Program-made: the position numbers and the translations under genes
Origin: Aeriscardovia aeriphila
Lineage (GTDB): Bacteria; Actinomycetota; Actinomycetes; Actinomycetales; Bifidobacteriaceae
Direction: 5' to 3'
DNA length: 64,000 nt
Assembly: GCF_002259595.1 (NCBI RefSeq)
Contig: NZ_MWWU01000002.1
Span: forward strand, 124,001-188,000
Notes under the pieces: generated by a model
Seen by the model: the letters and a program-made list of their open reading frames with translations, nothing else
The model's database searches: none
What the model was told of the DNA's origin: nothing
Shown here: positions 1-8,925 of the stretch, in pieces
Numbering within the stretch: position 1 is the stretch's first letter
How the letters are laid out: every line of letters begins with the position of its first letter

Positions 1-939
1 CGCGTGGTGCGTTTGGCGGTGGAGGGGACGCAGCCAGCCGAGCCTTCCCAGCCCGCGCAACAAGCCCAGCCCGCGCAGCCAGTCGAGCCAGCCCAGCGCG
101 CGACTATCGCTAAGCCGGTCGCCGAAATCTCTGTGACTGCCGTCGAAGAGCGAGTCGAAAAGCGCAAGCCAACGAGCCCCAGCCCGGTGCTTGCCGCACG
201 CAACCCGGCTTTCCGCTTCATTGCCGCCATGCTCGCGAGCATCCCGCTTGTGCTCTCCCTCGACCCGGTGTCCGCTGGTATCGCCACCCTCGCTGAGCTC
301 ATCGCATTCCTGGTGATCGGCTACCGCCCGTGGGAGATTATCAAGCGCATTTGGCCTCTCTTCCTCGCCTCGCCGAGCGCTTTGGTTTCCGTGATTCTCT
401 ACGGCAAAGTCGGTGGCCAGGTGCTGTGGCAGTGGGGGCCGGCCATCGTATCGCAGCAGTCGCTGTGGCTCGCGTTTGCCACTTTTTTGAGGATTTTCGC
501 CATCGGTATGCCCGCTATTGTGCTGATCGCCGGCATCGATGCGACTGATTTAGCCGATAGTTTGAGTCAACAGCTGCACTTCTCCGACCGTTTCGTTTAC
601 TCCGGATTAGCAGGAATGCGCCTCTTCTCCGTGATCTCCGACGACTGGGCTGCGCTCAGCCTCTCTCGCCGCTCGCGAGGTTTGGCCGACCAGTCTGCCG
701 TCAAACGCTTCTTGCCGCAATGCTTCGCCCTGCTCGTCCTCTCCATTCGTCGCTCGACCACCCTCGCTGTTGCCATGCAAGCGCGCGGTTTCGGTGGTAC
801 GACAAAGCGCACGCATGCGCGTATTTCTCGTGTCACAGGCCTTGATGGGGTGATGCTTGCCATAAGCCTCTTCATTCCTCTCGCCTCTTTGCTCGCCGCC
901 GTGTTTGCTGGCACTTTCGCCTTCTTCGGAAACGCTTAG
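1..939 (+). CDS. ECF transporter transmembrane (T) subunit, EcfT-like; 5' end uncertain
   Basis: EcfT is the membrane scaffold of energy-coupling-factor vitamin/metal importers and couples two ATPases to a substrate-binding S subunit. About five hydrophobic segments span roughly residues 70-300. Two coupling-helix xRG motifs are visible: SRRSRGL near residue 220 and AMQARGFGG near residue 260, the family hallmark. The first 65 residues are a Pro/Gln/Ala-rich low-complexity stretch that is not part of the usual domain. The frame is open to the first base of the window, so the GTG at base 4 may not be the true start, and the low-complexity part may be a linker from an upstream fused ATPase. The ATPase and S-component genes would lie upstream. 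The family call is good; the substrate cannot be told. Confidence 0.8.
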   Translation, partial: RVVRLAVEGTQPAEPSQPAQQAQPAQPVEPAQRATIAKPVAEISVTAVEERVEKRKPTSPSPVLAARNPAFRFIAAMLASIPLVLSLDPVSAGIATLAELIAFLVIGYRPWEIIKRIWPLFLASPSALVSVILYGKVGGQVLWQWGPAIVSQQSLWLAFATFLRIFAIGMPAIVLIAGIDATDLADSLSQQLHFSDRFVYSGLAGMRLFSVISDDWAALSLSRRSRGLADQSAVKRFLPQCFALLVLSIRRSTTLAVAMQARGFGGTTKRTHARISRVTGLDGVMLAISLFIPLASLLAAVFAGTFAFFGNA

Positions 940-1008
940 CGGGAAGCTTTCTGGCAAGGCCCTGGGAAGGCGCGCTGGCAATCCACTTCACCAGATACCC
1001 TTGAAGTT

Positions 1009-1932
1009 ATGCCTTTTAGCCAGCAGTTTATGGACAATCCGAAAGCCGACCGCGTCAAGCGAGTGGCCAGTTTACGCCAAGCTTCTGTTCGCCGCCGCTT
1101 GGGTCTCTTCCTCGTCGAAGGCCCGCAAGCAGTGCGCGAGGCGGTGGCGTATATGCCTGAACGTGTGCACGACGTCTACATTGATACCTCGCACAACCCG
1201 CATGATGACATTATTTCCTCGGCTCTCGAAGCGGCCAACCCGATCTACCTGCACCACGTGTCGACCAAGGTGATGGAAGCGATCAGCCCGGACGCGCAGT
1301 CTATTGCAGCCGTAGTGAGCTCTGAAGGTTTGATCCGCACTCTGGACGATATTGACCTCAACCCGCTGAACACTGAATTTTCCGAGATTGGCAGTACGAG
1401 TAGTGACAATCCCGAGAAAAACTACCAGCCGCAGACGGACCTGATTGTCGCCTGCTGGCAGGCCAGAGACCCAGGAAATGAGGGCACGCTGATTCGTACC
1501 GCCGACGCGAGCGGATGCAGGGCCATCATTCTCGTCGACGACTCCGCCCACCCGCTCAACCCGAAAGTGGTGCGCAGTTCCGCTGGCTCGCTCTTCCACA
1601 TTCCGGTTATTCAAGCCAGCACGGAAGAGTTCTTCGCTTGGGCTGAGAAACATAGCCTGCCAATATGGGCGGCGGATATTCATGGTACGCAAGAGCACGC
1701 GCCTTACGACTTGGTGACTGTGCTGGCCGATCGCAATTCTGGGCTCGTCAAGCCGGCTGCAACACCGATCATGCTGTTTGGCAACGAGGCTCGCGGCCTG
1801 CCAACCGAGATTGTGGAGCGTGCCGGAAGAGCGGTGATGATTCCGTTGTATGGTTCCGCTGAGTCGCTGAATTTGGCGATGAGCGGAGCGGTGATGATGT
1901 ATTCCATCGCCATGGCTCAACACCAAGGCTGA
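1009..1932 (+). CDS. TrmH/SpoU-family RNA 2'-O-ribose methyltransferase
   Basis: This is an SPOUT-class methyltransferase that uses S-adenosylmethionine to methylate a ribose 2'-OH in rRNA or tRNA. The N-terminal part resembles the SpoU substrate-binding domain (FLVEGPQAVREAV near residue 37). The C-terminal knotted domain shows motif 1 (NEGTLIRTADASG), motif 2 (LFGNEARGLP) and motif 3 (IPLYGSAESLNLAMSGAV), all intact. It lies about 140 bp upstream of pheS on the same strand, an arrangement common in actinobacteria. No clear ribosome-binding site precedes the first ATG, and a second ATG at 1030 is equally plausible. The exact target nucleotide is unknown. Confidence 0.88.
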   Translation: MPFSQQFMDNPKADRVKRVASLRQASVRRRLGLFLVEGPQAVREAVAYMPERVHDVYIDTSHNPHDDIISSALEAANPIYLHHVSTKVMEAISPDAQSIAAVVSSEGLIRTLDDIDLNPLNTEFSEIGSTSSDNPEKNYQPQTDLIVACWQARDPGNEGTLIRTADASGCRAIILVDDSAHPLNPKVVRSSAGSLFHIPVIQASTEEFFAWAEKHSLPIWAADIHGTQEHAPYDLVTVLADRNSGLVKPAATPIMLFGNEARGLPTEIVERAGRAVMIPLYGSAESLNLAMSGAVMMYSIAMAQHQG

Positions 1933-2072
1933 TCCCGCCTCGCCTGTCTGCGTCGGTGTCGGGCTACGTTGAAAGAATAAACAAGGAATAGCTCTCAGCC
2001 CGCATGTTCAGCGTGCGAGGAAGAGCAATGAAAATCTGAAACTTGAAACTGCGATGAGGAAAAGGGGCCTTC

Positions 2073-3140
2073 GTGACTAACGAAGCTGAATTCGACAAGG
2101 AGCGGGTTACCGCCCAGATCGCCGAAGCTGTCCAGGCAATTGAAGACGCCCAGTCGTCGAGCGCCTTACGCCAACTGCGTGACGAGTATGTGGGTAAGAA
2201 TTCCGTTCTCGCTCGCGCTTCCCAGGCAATCGGCAAACTGCCTAATGACCAGAAGAAGGAAGCCGGACAGCTGCTTGGCCAGTTGCGTGCAGAATTTGGT
2301 CGCGCTTTCGGTGCTCGTGAGGCTGCCGTTAAGAAAGCAGAGGAAGAAGCCAAGCTCGCTGCAGAGAAGGTTGACGTTACCCTTCCTGTTGAGCGTCATC
2401 CTCTCGGTGCGCGTCATCCTTTGGCAGCGCTGACTGAAGATATTCAAGACTTCTTCGTTTCCATGGGGTGGCAGATTTCTGAAGGCCCAGAAATTGATTC
2501 GGAGTGGTACGATTTCGACGCTTTGAACTTTGGCCCTGACCATCCTGCTCGTCAAATGCAGGACACTTTCTACGTCAAGGGTGATAAGGCTCGCGACGCT
2601 GCTGGCTTTGTCGGTTCGAACATGGTTCTTCGCACCCAAACCTCTTCCGACCAGGTTCGTGGCCTCATCCAGCGTGGTGTGCCGTTGTACATGGCCTGCA
2701 CGGGCCGCGTTTTCCGTACCGACGAGCTCGACGCTACCCACACTCCTGTGTTCCACCAGTGCGAGGCTCTCGCCGTGGATAAGGGCCTGACCATGTCCGA
2801 CTTGAAGGGCACTTTGGACGCTTTGGCAGTTGCCATGTTCGGCCCGGAGGCCAAGACTCGCTTGCGTCCGTCCTACTTCCCGTTCACTGAGCCATCTGCT
2901 GAGATGGATTTGTGGTTCCCCGATAAGAAGGGCGGCCCAGGCTGGATCGAATGGGGTGGTTGCGGTATGGTCCACCCGAATGTTCTGCGTTCGGCCGGTT
3001 TGGACCCTGACGTGTACACCGGTTTCGCTTTCGGCGTGGGCATCGAGCGCGCTTTGCTGCTGCGCCACGACATTAACGATATGCACGACTTGGTTGAAGG
3101 CGATATTCGCTTCAGCAAGCAGTTCGCGATGGGAGAGTGA
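2073..3140 (+). CDS. pheS: Phenylalanyl-tRNA synthetase alpha subunit
   Basis: Catalytic alpha subunit of the (alpha-beta)2 PheRS that charges tRNA-Phe in the cytoplasm. The 355-residue product has an N-terminal coiled coil (about 1-90) followed by the class II core, with GPEIDSEWYDFDALNF (motif 1 region), TCGRVFR-like TGRVFRTDELD (motif 2) and the C-terminal GFAFGVGIERALLLRHDI (motif 3). The GTG start is preceded by AGGAAAAGGGG. The upstream 140 bp holds no recognisable T-box or Phe-rich leader peptide. It is followed after 3 bp by pheT, a standard pheST operon. Confidence 0.97.
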   Translation: MTNEAEFDKERVTAQIAEAVQAIEDAQSSSALRQLRDEYVGKNSVLARASQAIGKLPNDQKKEAGQLLGQLRAEFGRAFGAREAAVKKAEEEAKLAAEKVDVTLPVERHPLGARHPLAALTEDIQDFFVSMGWQISEGPEIDSEWYDFDALNFGPDHPARQMQDTFYVKGDKARDAAGFVGSNMVLRTQTSSDQVRGLIQRGVPLYMACTGRVFRTDELDATHTPVFHQCEALAVDKGLTMSDLKGTLDALAVAMFGPEAKTRLRPSYFPFTEPSAEMDLWFPDKKGGPGWIEWGGCGMVHPNVLRSAGLDPDVYTGFAFGVGIERALLLRHDINDMHDLVEGDIRFSKQFAMGE

Positions 3141-3143
3141 GTA

Positions 3144-5762
3144 ATGCCAATCGTTGATATTGACTGGCTCAAAGAGCATGTTGACGTTCCTGCAGACCTC
3201 ACCGTCGAGCAGCTGAGCCAAGACCTCGTTCGTATCGGTCTGGAAACCGAAACCATTCACCGCTCTTCCGTGACCGGGCCTGTGGTGGTTGGCCGCATCG
3301 TTGACTTCGTCAAGGAGCCGCAGAAGAACGGCAAGACGGTGTCCTGGTGCCAGGTCGATTGCGGTGAAGAGCACAACGTGAAGGAAGAGGACGGTACCAC
3401 TCGTCTGCGCGGCATCATTTGCGGCGCTCCGAATGTGGAGAAGGACGCCCTGGTGGTGGTCGCTCTTCCTGGTGCCGTTCTTCCTGGTGACTTCGCCATT
3501 TCTGTGCGCAAAACCTACGGCCACAAGTCGGAGGGTATGTGCTGCTCCGCCCGCGAGCTGGGCATGGGCGATGACCATCACGGCATTATCTTGCTGCGCG
3601 AAGAGGGCTTCTCTCAGGAGGAGTTGAAGAATATCAAGCCTGGCGATGATGCGCTGAGCTTGCTTCACCTCAACATTCCAACGCTTGAGATTAACATCAC
3701 GCCAGATCGCGGCTACGCCTTCAGCTACCGCGGTGTTGCGCGCGAATATCACCACTCCACCGGCGAGCCTTTCACCGACCCTATTCCTGAGCTTGCCGCT
3801 CAGGCTCCTCAGGTTGAGGCAGGACACCAGGGTGATGTTGAAGCTGCCATCGAGGATGACAACCCTATCCACGGTGTGGTGGGTTGCGACCGCTACTACC
3901 TGCGCGCAGTGCGCGGTTTCGACCCGAATGCAAAGACGCCAAACTGGATGCGTCGCCGCCTGATTCGCGCCGGTGTTCGCCCTCACACTTTGGCTGTGGA
4001 CGTCACCAACTACGTCATGCTCGACTTGGGTCAGCCTTTGCACGCTTACGACTTGGATAAGCTCGTCCCACCGATCGTGGTTCGCCGTGCTCATGAGGGC
4101 GAGAAGCTCGTCACTTTGGATGGTGAGGAGCATGTGTTGAGCGTGGAAGACCTCGTCATCACTGATTCTCCGAATGGTGAGCGTTCCTCGCGTATTCTTG
4201 GCCTTGCCGGTGTGATGGGCGGCCAGTATGGCGAAATCACTGCTGACACCAAGAATATTTTGGTGGAGTCGGCTCATTTCGATACGGTTTCCATAGCTCG
4301 TACTGCTCGTCGCCACAAGCTTCCTACCGACGCTTCGCATCGTTTCGAGCGCGGTGTGGATTATGCGATGCAGCCAGCTGCAGCTCAGGATGCTATTCAC
4401 CTTTTGACTCGCTATGGCCAGGGCGTTGCTTCTGATAATCCAACGGACCTCAACACTACGAAGGAACCGCAGCCGATCGCCTTCAAGGTGAGCGAGGTGA
4501 AGCGCCTTGCTAATCTCGATACCTCTACTGAGGATATTGCCGCCATTTTGGAGGATATCGGTTGCACGGTTGCCGGCGGTGGCAATGGCACCTTCATCGT
4601 CACTCCTCCTACATGGCGTCCAGACCTCACCATCGCTCCTGACCTGGTGGAGGAAGTAGCTCGCCTGGTTGGTTATGACAAGATTCCGACTCGTATTCCG
4701 TCGGTTCCTGTGGTGAACCCTGGTTTGACGCCATTCCAGGCTCGTCAGCGTAAGGTCGCTGCAACGCTTGCTGAAGCTGGTTTGGTGGAGACGCTCAGCT
4801 ACCCGTTCGTCGGTGAGAAGGACTTTGAGGAGTTCGCTCTCAACGCCGAGCAGGTGAAGGGTGAGTCGGTTGAGGTGCGTAACCCTCTGGCTGGAGATCG
4901 TCCGTTCATGCGTACGAACCTTCTCTATACTTTGGCTCGCACTGCTCAGCGCAATCTTCGTCGTGGCATGCGTAACGTCCAGATTTATGAGATTGGTCAC
5001 GTGTACCGTCAGGATCCTAACGCTCCTGCCATTCCTGCTCTGCCTGGTTCGGTCAAGCCAAGCGAGGACCAGCTCAAGGCTTTGGAAGCTGGCCTTCCTG
5101 CTCAGCCGTTGCAGGTTGCTGCTGTGCTGACTGGTGAGGCTGTTGCCCCCGGCTGGTGGAAGGATTCTCGCGCTATCGACTGGTCGGATGCTGTTGCTCT
5201 GGCTCGTCGTGTGGGCGAGCGTATCGGTGCTGAACTGAGCATGGCAAGCCTTGATGAGGCGACGAACTTGCCATCTGATTTCAATGCGGGCACCTGGCAT
5301 CCAGGCCGTACTGCAGTGGTGAGCTTCAACGGTGTTTACCTGGGTGTTGCCGGTGAGCTCCACCCTGAAGTGAACAAGACTTTGGGCTTGCCGGAGCACT
5401 CCGCTGCCTTCAACCTCGACTTGACGGCGCTGTTCGACACCTTGTCGCTGCAGCCACTGCAGGCCAAGCCGATTTCCACCTTCCCGCCAGTTCGTGAGGA
5501 TCTGGCCTTCATGGTGGAGGAGAAGGTGAGCGCTCAGCAGCTGATTGACGCCATTCGTCGTGGTGGTGGTGAGTCTCTGGAGTCTGTCGAGCTCTTCGAC
5601 GTGTACCGTGGCTCTGACTTGGGTGAAGGCAAGAAGTCCTTAGCCTTCTCGGTGGTGTACCGTTCTGATTCTCAGACTCTCACCGCAGCCCAGGCGAAGG
5701 AGATTCGCGCTGCTATCGTCGCTGAATGCGAGAAGGACCTCAACGCCGTTCTGCGCGTCTGA
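3144..5762 (+). CDS. pheT: Phenylalanyl-tRNA synthetase beta subunit
   Basis: The beta subunit contributes tRNA binding and editing of mischarged Tyr-tRNA-Phe. At 872 residues it is slightly longer than usual. Domains in order: N-terminal EMAP/tRNA-binding-like domain (about 40-150), B3/B4 editing domain (about 215-400), B5 domain, a class II-like core, and the C-terminal ferredoxin-fold anticodon-binding domain (about 780-872, beginning near KPISTFPPVREDLAFMV). The ATG lies 3 bp after the pheS stop, so translation is probably coupled. A strong hairpin terminator follows within 40 bp. Confidence 0.97.
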   Translation: MPIVDIDWLKEHVDVPADLTVEQLSQDLVRIGLETETIHRSSVTGPVVVGRIVDFVKEPQKNGKTVSWCQVDCGEEHNVKEEDGTTRLRGIICGAPNVEKDALVVVALPGAVLPGDFAISVRKTYGHKSEGMCCSARELGMGDDHHGIILLREEGFSQEELKNIKPGDDALSLLHLNIPTLEINITPDRGYAFSYRGVAREYHHSTGEPFTDPIPELAAQAPQVEAGHQGDVEAAIEDDNPIHGVVGCDRYYLRAVRGFDPNAKTPNWMRRRLIRAGVRPHTLAVDVTNYVMLDLGQPLHAYDLDKLVPPIVVRRAHEGEKLVTLDGEEHVLSVEDLVITDSPNGERSSRILGLAGVMGGQYGEITADTKNILVESAHFDTVSIARTARRHKLPTDASHRFERGVDYAMQPAAAQDAIHLLTRYGQGVASDNPTDLNTTKEPQPIAFKVSEVKRLANLDTSTEDIAAILEDIGCTVAGGGNGTFIVTPPTWRPDLTIAPDLVEEVARLVGYDKIPTRIPSVPVVNPGLTPFQARQRKVAATLAEAGLVETLSYPFVGEKDFEEFALNAEQVKGESVEVRNPLAGDRPFMRTNLLYTLARTAQRNLRRGMRNVQIYEIGHVYRQDPNAPAIPALPGSVKPSEDQLKALEAGLPAQPLQVAAVLTGEAVAPGWWKDSRAIDWSDAVALARRVGERIGAELSMASLDEATNLPSDFNAGTWHPGRTAVVSFNGVYLGVAGELHPEVNKTLGLPEHSAAFNLDLTALFDTLSLQPLQAKPISTFPPVREDLAFMVEEKVSAQQLIDAIRRGGGESLESVELFDVYRGSDLGEGKKSLAFSVVYRSDSQTLTAAQAKEIRAAIVAECEKDLNAVLRV

Positions 5763-5796
5763 TGCGCGATTGAGCAGCTTCGCTGGTAGGTTTATA

Positions 5797-5863
5797 CGCC
5801 CGTTTGCTCAGCACTGGTAATCTGGGGAGATTATCAGCATGCTCAGTAAACGGGCGGTTTTTT
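5797..5863 (+). terminator. Rho-independent terminator of pheST, with the TGATAATC-type motif in its stem
   Basis: Outer arms CGCCCGTTT (5797-5805) and AAACGGGCG (5848-5856) are followed by a T-run. An inner stem is formed by CTGGTAATCT (5813-5822) and AGATTATCAG (5828-5837), a variant and an exact copy of the motif repeated throughout the window. Confidence 0.85.
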
Positions 5864-5963
5864 ATCAGCAAGCATCCAGCGAAGTTTCATAGGATACTGG
5901 TATTTTGTAAGGGTTGGCTCTTAGTGTCAGAAGTGAATTCTGAGCGAAGCGGAAAGGGGAGCT

Positions 5964-7265
5964 ATGTCGGATAATGAGAATCTCAACCCAGTGAAGGGTG
6001 ATTCGGGAGAAACTCCTCGTAATACTGAGCTCAACAATGCTGAGCAGACGGGTGCTGAGCAGACGGGTGCTGAGCAGACGGGTGCTGAGCAGACGGGTGC
6101 TGAGCAGAGTGGCGTTCAACAGGCGGAAAATTCTGCGCCGGCTGCTACCCACGATGACGCCCCTCAGGCGGCCGTGCCTCAGAATTCTGCTGCCAGCGAG
6201 CCTCATCAGGCCGAGCACAATGCTGAGCACAATGCCGAGCAGCAGGACGAGCGCGTGGACTTGGGCCGCTTGGAAACGCAAGAGCCGTCCTATGGTCAGA
6301 TGAGCGCGCAGTATGGCCCGAATTACAATCCGTATATTTTCGGCGCTCCTGAGCCTCAACCACAGCCTCAGAACAATAATCGCCCCCAGCAGCAGAATTT
6401 CTTCGGTTTTAATGGCAACCGTCCGGATATGAACCAGAACGGCAATGGTTACGGTCCTCAAGGTTTCGGCTCGAACAATTATGGCCCAAACGCTCAGTTT
6501 GGTTACGGCCCGAACAACTATGGTCCCAACCCTTATGGTCCACAATTTGGCCCGAACCCTTACGGCCCTCAAGCTGGCCCGCAGGGCCCTCAGGGTCTAC
6601 AAGGTCCTCGTGGCCCGCAAGCGCAAGGTCCGCAAGGCCCTCAGGGTCCACAGGGCCAGCCGAACCAGCCAGGCAACCAGGATCAGCCACAGAACAGTGG
6701 TGCTCGTAACCAGCATGTTCCACAAAACGGCCCGTTCGGTTTCAACCCTTATGAGCCGCAGGATGGCTTTGGCCCACAGCCAGGCACTTTTGGCCCCGGC
6801 CAGTTCCCACCTCGCGCATACGGTCAGCCTGGCCCACAGGGTCAGCCGGGCCCACAGGGTCCTCAAGGTCCGCAAGCTGGTCCTCAAGGTCCTCAAGGTC
6901 AGCCTGGCCCCAACGGCAGGCCGCAGCCCGTCGCCTACGACCAGTTCCTGCGCCCGTTCAACCCTGATGACCCGAACCAGAACCCGGTGTATGGCCGCTG
7001 GGATATGTGGAGCATCATCGCTTTCATCCTGAGCTTCTACACCTACTTCGCATTCCTGAGCTTGCCGCTGGCCATCATGGCTGCTCGCCGTGACAAGGTT
7101 CTTCACATGAAGGGCCGCGGCTTGGCTATCGCTGCCATCGTCTTGTCGGTGATCGGCTTGATCGTCATGCTGCTCGTCACTTTCGGCGTTCCGATCCCCG
7201 GGCTGAGTTCGCTGCTCGGTGCTGTCGCTAATGGCGCACAAACAGCCAGTTTCCTAACCGTCTGA
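5964..7265 (+). CDS. DUF4190-like membrane protein with collagen-like Gly-Pro-Gln-rich cytoplasmic region
   Basis: Function unknown. The first about 335 residues are low complexity: four perfect AEQTG pentapeptides (about 26-45), an N/P/G-rich stretch with YGPNxYGP units, then many GPQ/GQP triplets that resemble collagen. The C-terminal about 85 residues hold two membrane helices around an RDKVLHMKGRGLA loop, the arrangement of small DUF4190 membrane proteins. Start chosen from AAGGGGAGCT 5 bp upstream of ATG. There is no signal peptide, so the repetitive part is probably cytoplasmic. It stands alone between two terminators. The 15-bp DNA repeat inside it could change length by slippage. Confidence 0.8.
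   Translation: MSDNENLNPVKGDSGETPRNTELNNAEQTGAEQTGAEQTGAEQTGAEQSGVQQAENSAPAATHDDAPQAAVPQNSAASEPHQAEHNAEHNAEQQDERVDLGRLETQEPSYGQMSAQYGPNYNPYIFGAPEPQPQPQNNNRPQQQNFFGFNGNRPDMNQNGNGYGPQGFGSNNYGPNAQFGYGPNNYGPNPYGPQFGPNPYGPQAGPQGPQGLQGPRGPQAQGPQGPQGPQGQPNQPGNQDQPQNSGARNQHVPQNGPFGFNPYEPQDGFGPQPGTFGPGQFPPRAYGQPGPQGQPGPQGPQGPQAGPQGPQGQPGPNGRPQPVAYDQFLRPFNPDDPNQNPVYGRWDMWSIIAFILSFYTYFAFLSLPLAIMAARRDKVLHMKGRGLAIAAIVLSVIGLIVMLLVTFGVPIPGLSSLLGAVANGAQTASFLTV
6039..6113 (+). repeat. 15-bp tandem repeat, four perfect units plus one degenerate
   Basis: Unit GCTGAGCAGACGGGT starts at 6039, 6054, 6069 and 6084; the fifth copy (6099-6113) is degraded. It encodes AEQTG in frame, so gain or loss of units would alter protein length without frameshift. 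Confidence 0.95.
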
Positions 7266-7272
7266 CAAGTTG

Positions 7273-7296
7273 GAGGCCCCTCGTGGGCCTCTTTTT
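7273..7296 (+). terminator. Rho-independent terminator
   Basis: GAGGCCC (7273-7279) pairs with GGGCCTC (7285-7291) across a 5-nt loop, then TTTTTG. It ends the DUF4190-like gene; the ribosome-binding site of the next gene starts just after. Confidence 0.9.
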
Positions 7297-7311
7297 GTAT
7301 GAGGAGCTCGC

Positions 7312-8652
7312 ATGAACACAGCAGTTTCCTACGACCTTTCACTCTCTGATGCGTGGGCAGCGGGCCTCGCATCCCTTGAGATTATCAGCGCGAACGAAGC
7401 CCTCCGCCTTCACCATGCTCTCCAGCGCATTGGCCGAGACTGGCCAGCTGATTCCTCCCCGCGCTACGACGAGCTGGCTAATCTGTTTAATCACCTCGAC
7501 GCCCAGCTGGTTTCTCTCATGCGTGAGGATGAGGACGAGCAGCTCGCGCTCGATTTTCTCGCCACTCGTTCGGCAACTGCGCGTTATCTGAGTGTGGGTC
7601 GAGCCCTGTTGCGCGCGCATGCTCAGCACATTGTTCGAGCGCTGAACGATGTGAAGCACAGTTTGTTAACGCAAGCAGGTAAGGCGTTGTCGCTCAGGAT
7701 TATCATTCCTGTTAATCTCAGCCCAACTCTTGCAGCCCAAGCGCTCGTCGGCTGGGCGTACCAGTTTGCCGACATGGCCGAGCAGCTGGTAGCTTGGCGA
7801 GCTCACGCCGACCGTTGCCCGGTGACCGTGGGGGAGGGTGCGGGCATGCTTTTCGAGCAAGACCCGAGGCCCTTGGCTCGCGCGCTTGATTTTTCAGCGG
7901 TTTCCTCGTGTGCTGCCCGAGAGTTGAGCTCGACTGCGGCAAGCCCAGAGGAGGAGCGATTTTTCGTGTTGACCGGCCAGGTTAAAGCTTTGTGCCGCGA
8001 GTTTGAGCAGCAGGTGCAGCTGTGGGAAAACGTGGGGTTCGTCAAGCGTGCGGGCAATTCGGAACAAGTCAGATCAGCACAGACCAGCCCGGCACAAGGT
8101 GAGCCTGCACAAGGTGAACCGGCACAAGGTGAACCGGCACAAGGTGAACCTACTCTTCCTCATGATGACTCTCACGCTCTCATAGTCAAACTTACCGCAC
8201 TGGCTCATATGGTTGAGCGGCTGGAGTGGGATGAGCCTGGCTGCGAGAAGGCCTGCTCGTGGAAGCTCGCTGCGCCGGATGTGGTGGCGTGGCTTGTGGT
8301 TCACCAGTATGTGCATCCCACGCTTGCCGAGCAGGTGGTGCTCAAGTTTTTGGAAGATCGCGATACCAGCTCAGCTCAAGCTGAAAGCGCTGAGGTCGCA
8401 GCCTCGCGCGCCTCAGAAGCTCCGCGCACCTCAGAGTCTCCCAGCACCTCAGACGCGCCAAGCTCAAAAGAATGCGAGCAGATGCTCCTTGCGGCTGGTG
8501 TTGCCCCAGCTGCGATGACAGGCAAGCTACCGGTGAGCGCGCTGAAAAACCTGTGGAGTGCTGCAGGAAGCGTTGAAGCACATAAGAGCTTGGGAGGAAG
8601 TGCTGCCAAGCGCGTGGACGAGCAGATCAAAGAGCTTGCGACACGCCCATGA
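7312..8652 (+). CDS. Degenerate argininosuccinate lyase/fumarase-superfamily protein, probable pseudoenzyme
   Basis: Residues run parallel to ArgH along the whole length. LATRSATARYLSVGRALLR (about 85-103) sits where ArgH has its TGRSRNDQVA region. LRIIIPVNLSPTLAAQALVG sits where ArgH has the PGYTHLQ..QP stretch, followed by counterparts of the PLGAGALAG and D-R-D-F-x-E segments. The C-terminal EAHKSLGGSAAKRVDEQI matches the ArgH tail (..SLGG/T-AP-RVxEQI). The histidine of the THLQ region and the flexible catalytic loop GSSxMPxKxNP are absent; at the loop site there is a linker with four AQGEP pentapeptides. A second low-complexity insert (about 350-385) also breaks the helical domain. It is therefore unlikely to cleave argininosuccinate. 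The frame is intact, suggesting a retained non-catalytic role. The similarity was read by eye and is an inference. Confidence 0.6.
   Translation: MNTAVSYDLSLSDAWAAGLASLEIISANEALRLHHALQRIGRDWPADSSPRYDELANLFNHLDAQLVSLMREDEDEQLALDFLATRSATARYLSVGRALLRAHAQHIVRALNDVKHSLLTQAGKALSLRIIIPVNLSPTLAAQALVGWAYQFADMAEQLVAWRAHADRCPVTVGEGAGMLFEQDPRPLARALDFSAVSSCAARELSSTAASPEEERFFVLTGQVKALCREFEQQVQLWENVGFVKRAGNSEQVRSAQTSPAQGEPAQGEPAQGEPAQGEPTLPHDDSHALIVKLTALAHMVERLEWDEPGCEKACSWKLAAPDVVAWLVVHQYVHPTLAEQVVLKFLEDRDTSSAQAESAEVAASRASEAPRTSESPSTSDAPSSKECEQMLLAAGVAPAAMTGKLPVSALKNLWSAAGSVEAHKSLGGSAAKRVDEQIKELATRP
8092..8151 (+). repeat. 15-bp tandem repeat, four units
   Basis: Near-identical units GCACAAGGTGAACCG start at 8092, 8107, 8122 and 8137 and encode AQGEP. 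Like the repeat at 6039 it has a 15-bp period and sits in a low-complexity protein region. Confidence 0.93.
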
Positions 8653-8790
8653 GCTTCGTCTGTCATATCGCGGGCGTATCGTCTTGCAACGATGAGAAAC
8701 GCAAGTGTGACGGTGAGCGCATGCGCCACCCAGGAGAGCAGCCGAGCAGCCTCGGTTGTTTTTGCATTTGCTTTTCGTGATTGCGTAGTG

Positions 8791-8821
8791 AAGCAGAGAC
8801 CGTAAGGTTTCTGCTTTTTTT
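8791..8821 (+). terminator. Rho-independent terminator
   Basis: AGCAGAGACC (8792-8801) pairs with GGTTTCTGCT (8806-8815, one G-T pair) across GTAA and is followed by a T-run, about 140 bp after the ArgH-like gene. No gene is seen between 8653 and 8925. Confidence 0.85.
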
Positions 8822-8925
8822 ATGCCGAAAAAGCTCGCTACAGCAATCACTCAGTAGTTGCACCCAACTACTGCAAACCCATACGTCGGGCAGGCCGGTG
8901 GTCACCCGATAAGGAGATGAGGTTG

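Noticed and set aside
1933-2072. Possible T-box or Phe leader peptide before pheS
   Set aside because: No TGGTACCGCG-like antiterminator, no terminator hairpin and no Phe-rich short frame.
2166-5399. A 1077-codon open frame antisense to pheST
   Set aside because: It mirrors the codon bias of pheS and pheT, has no recognisable domain or ribosome-binding site, and pheST are certain.
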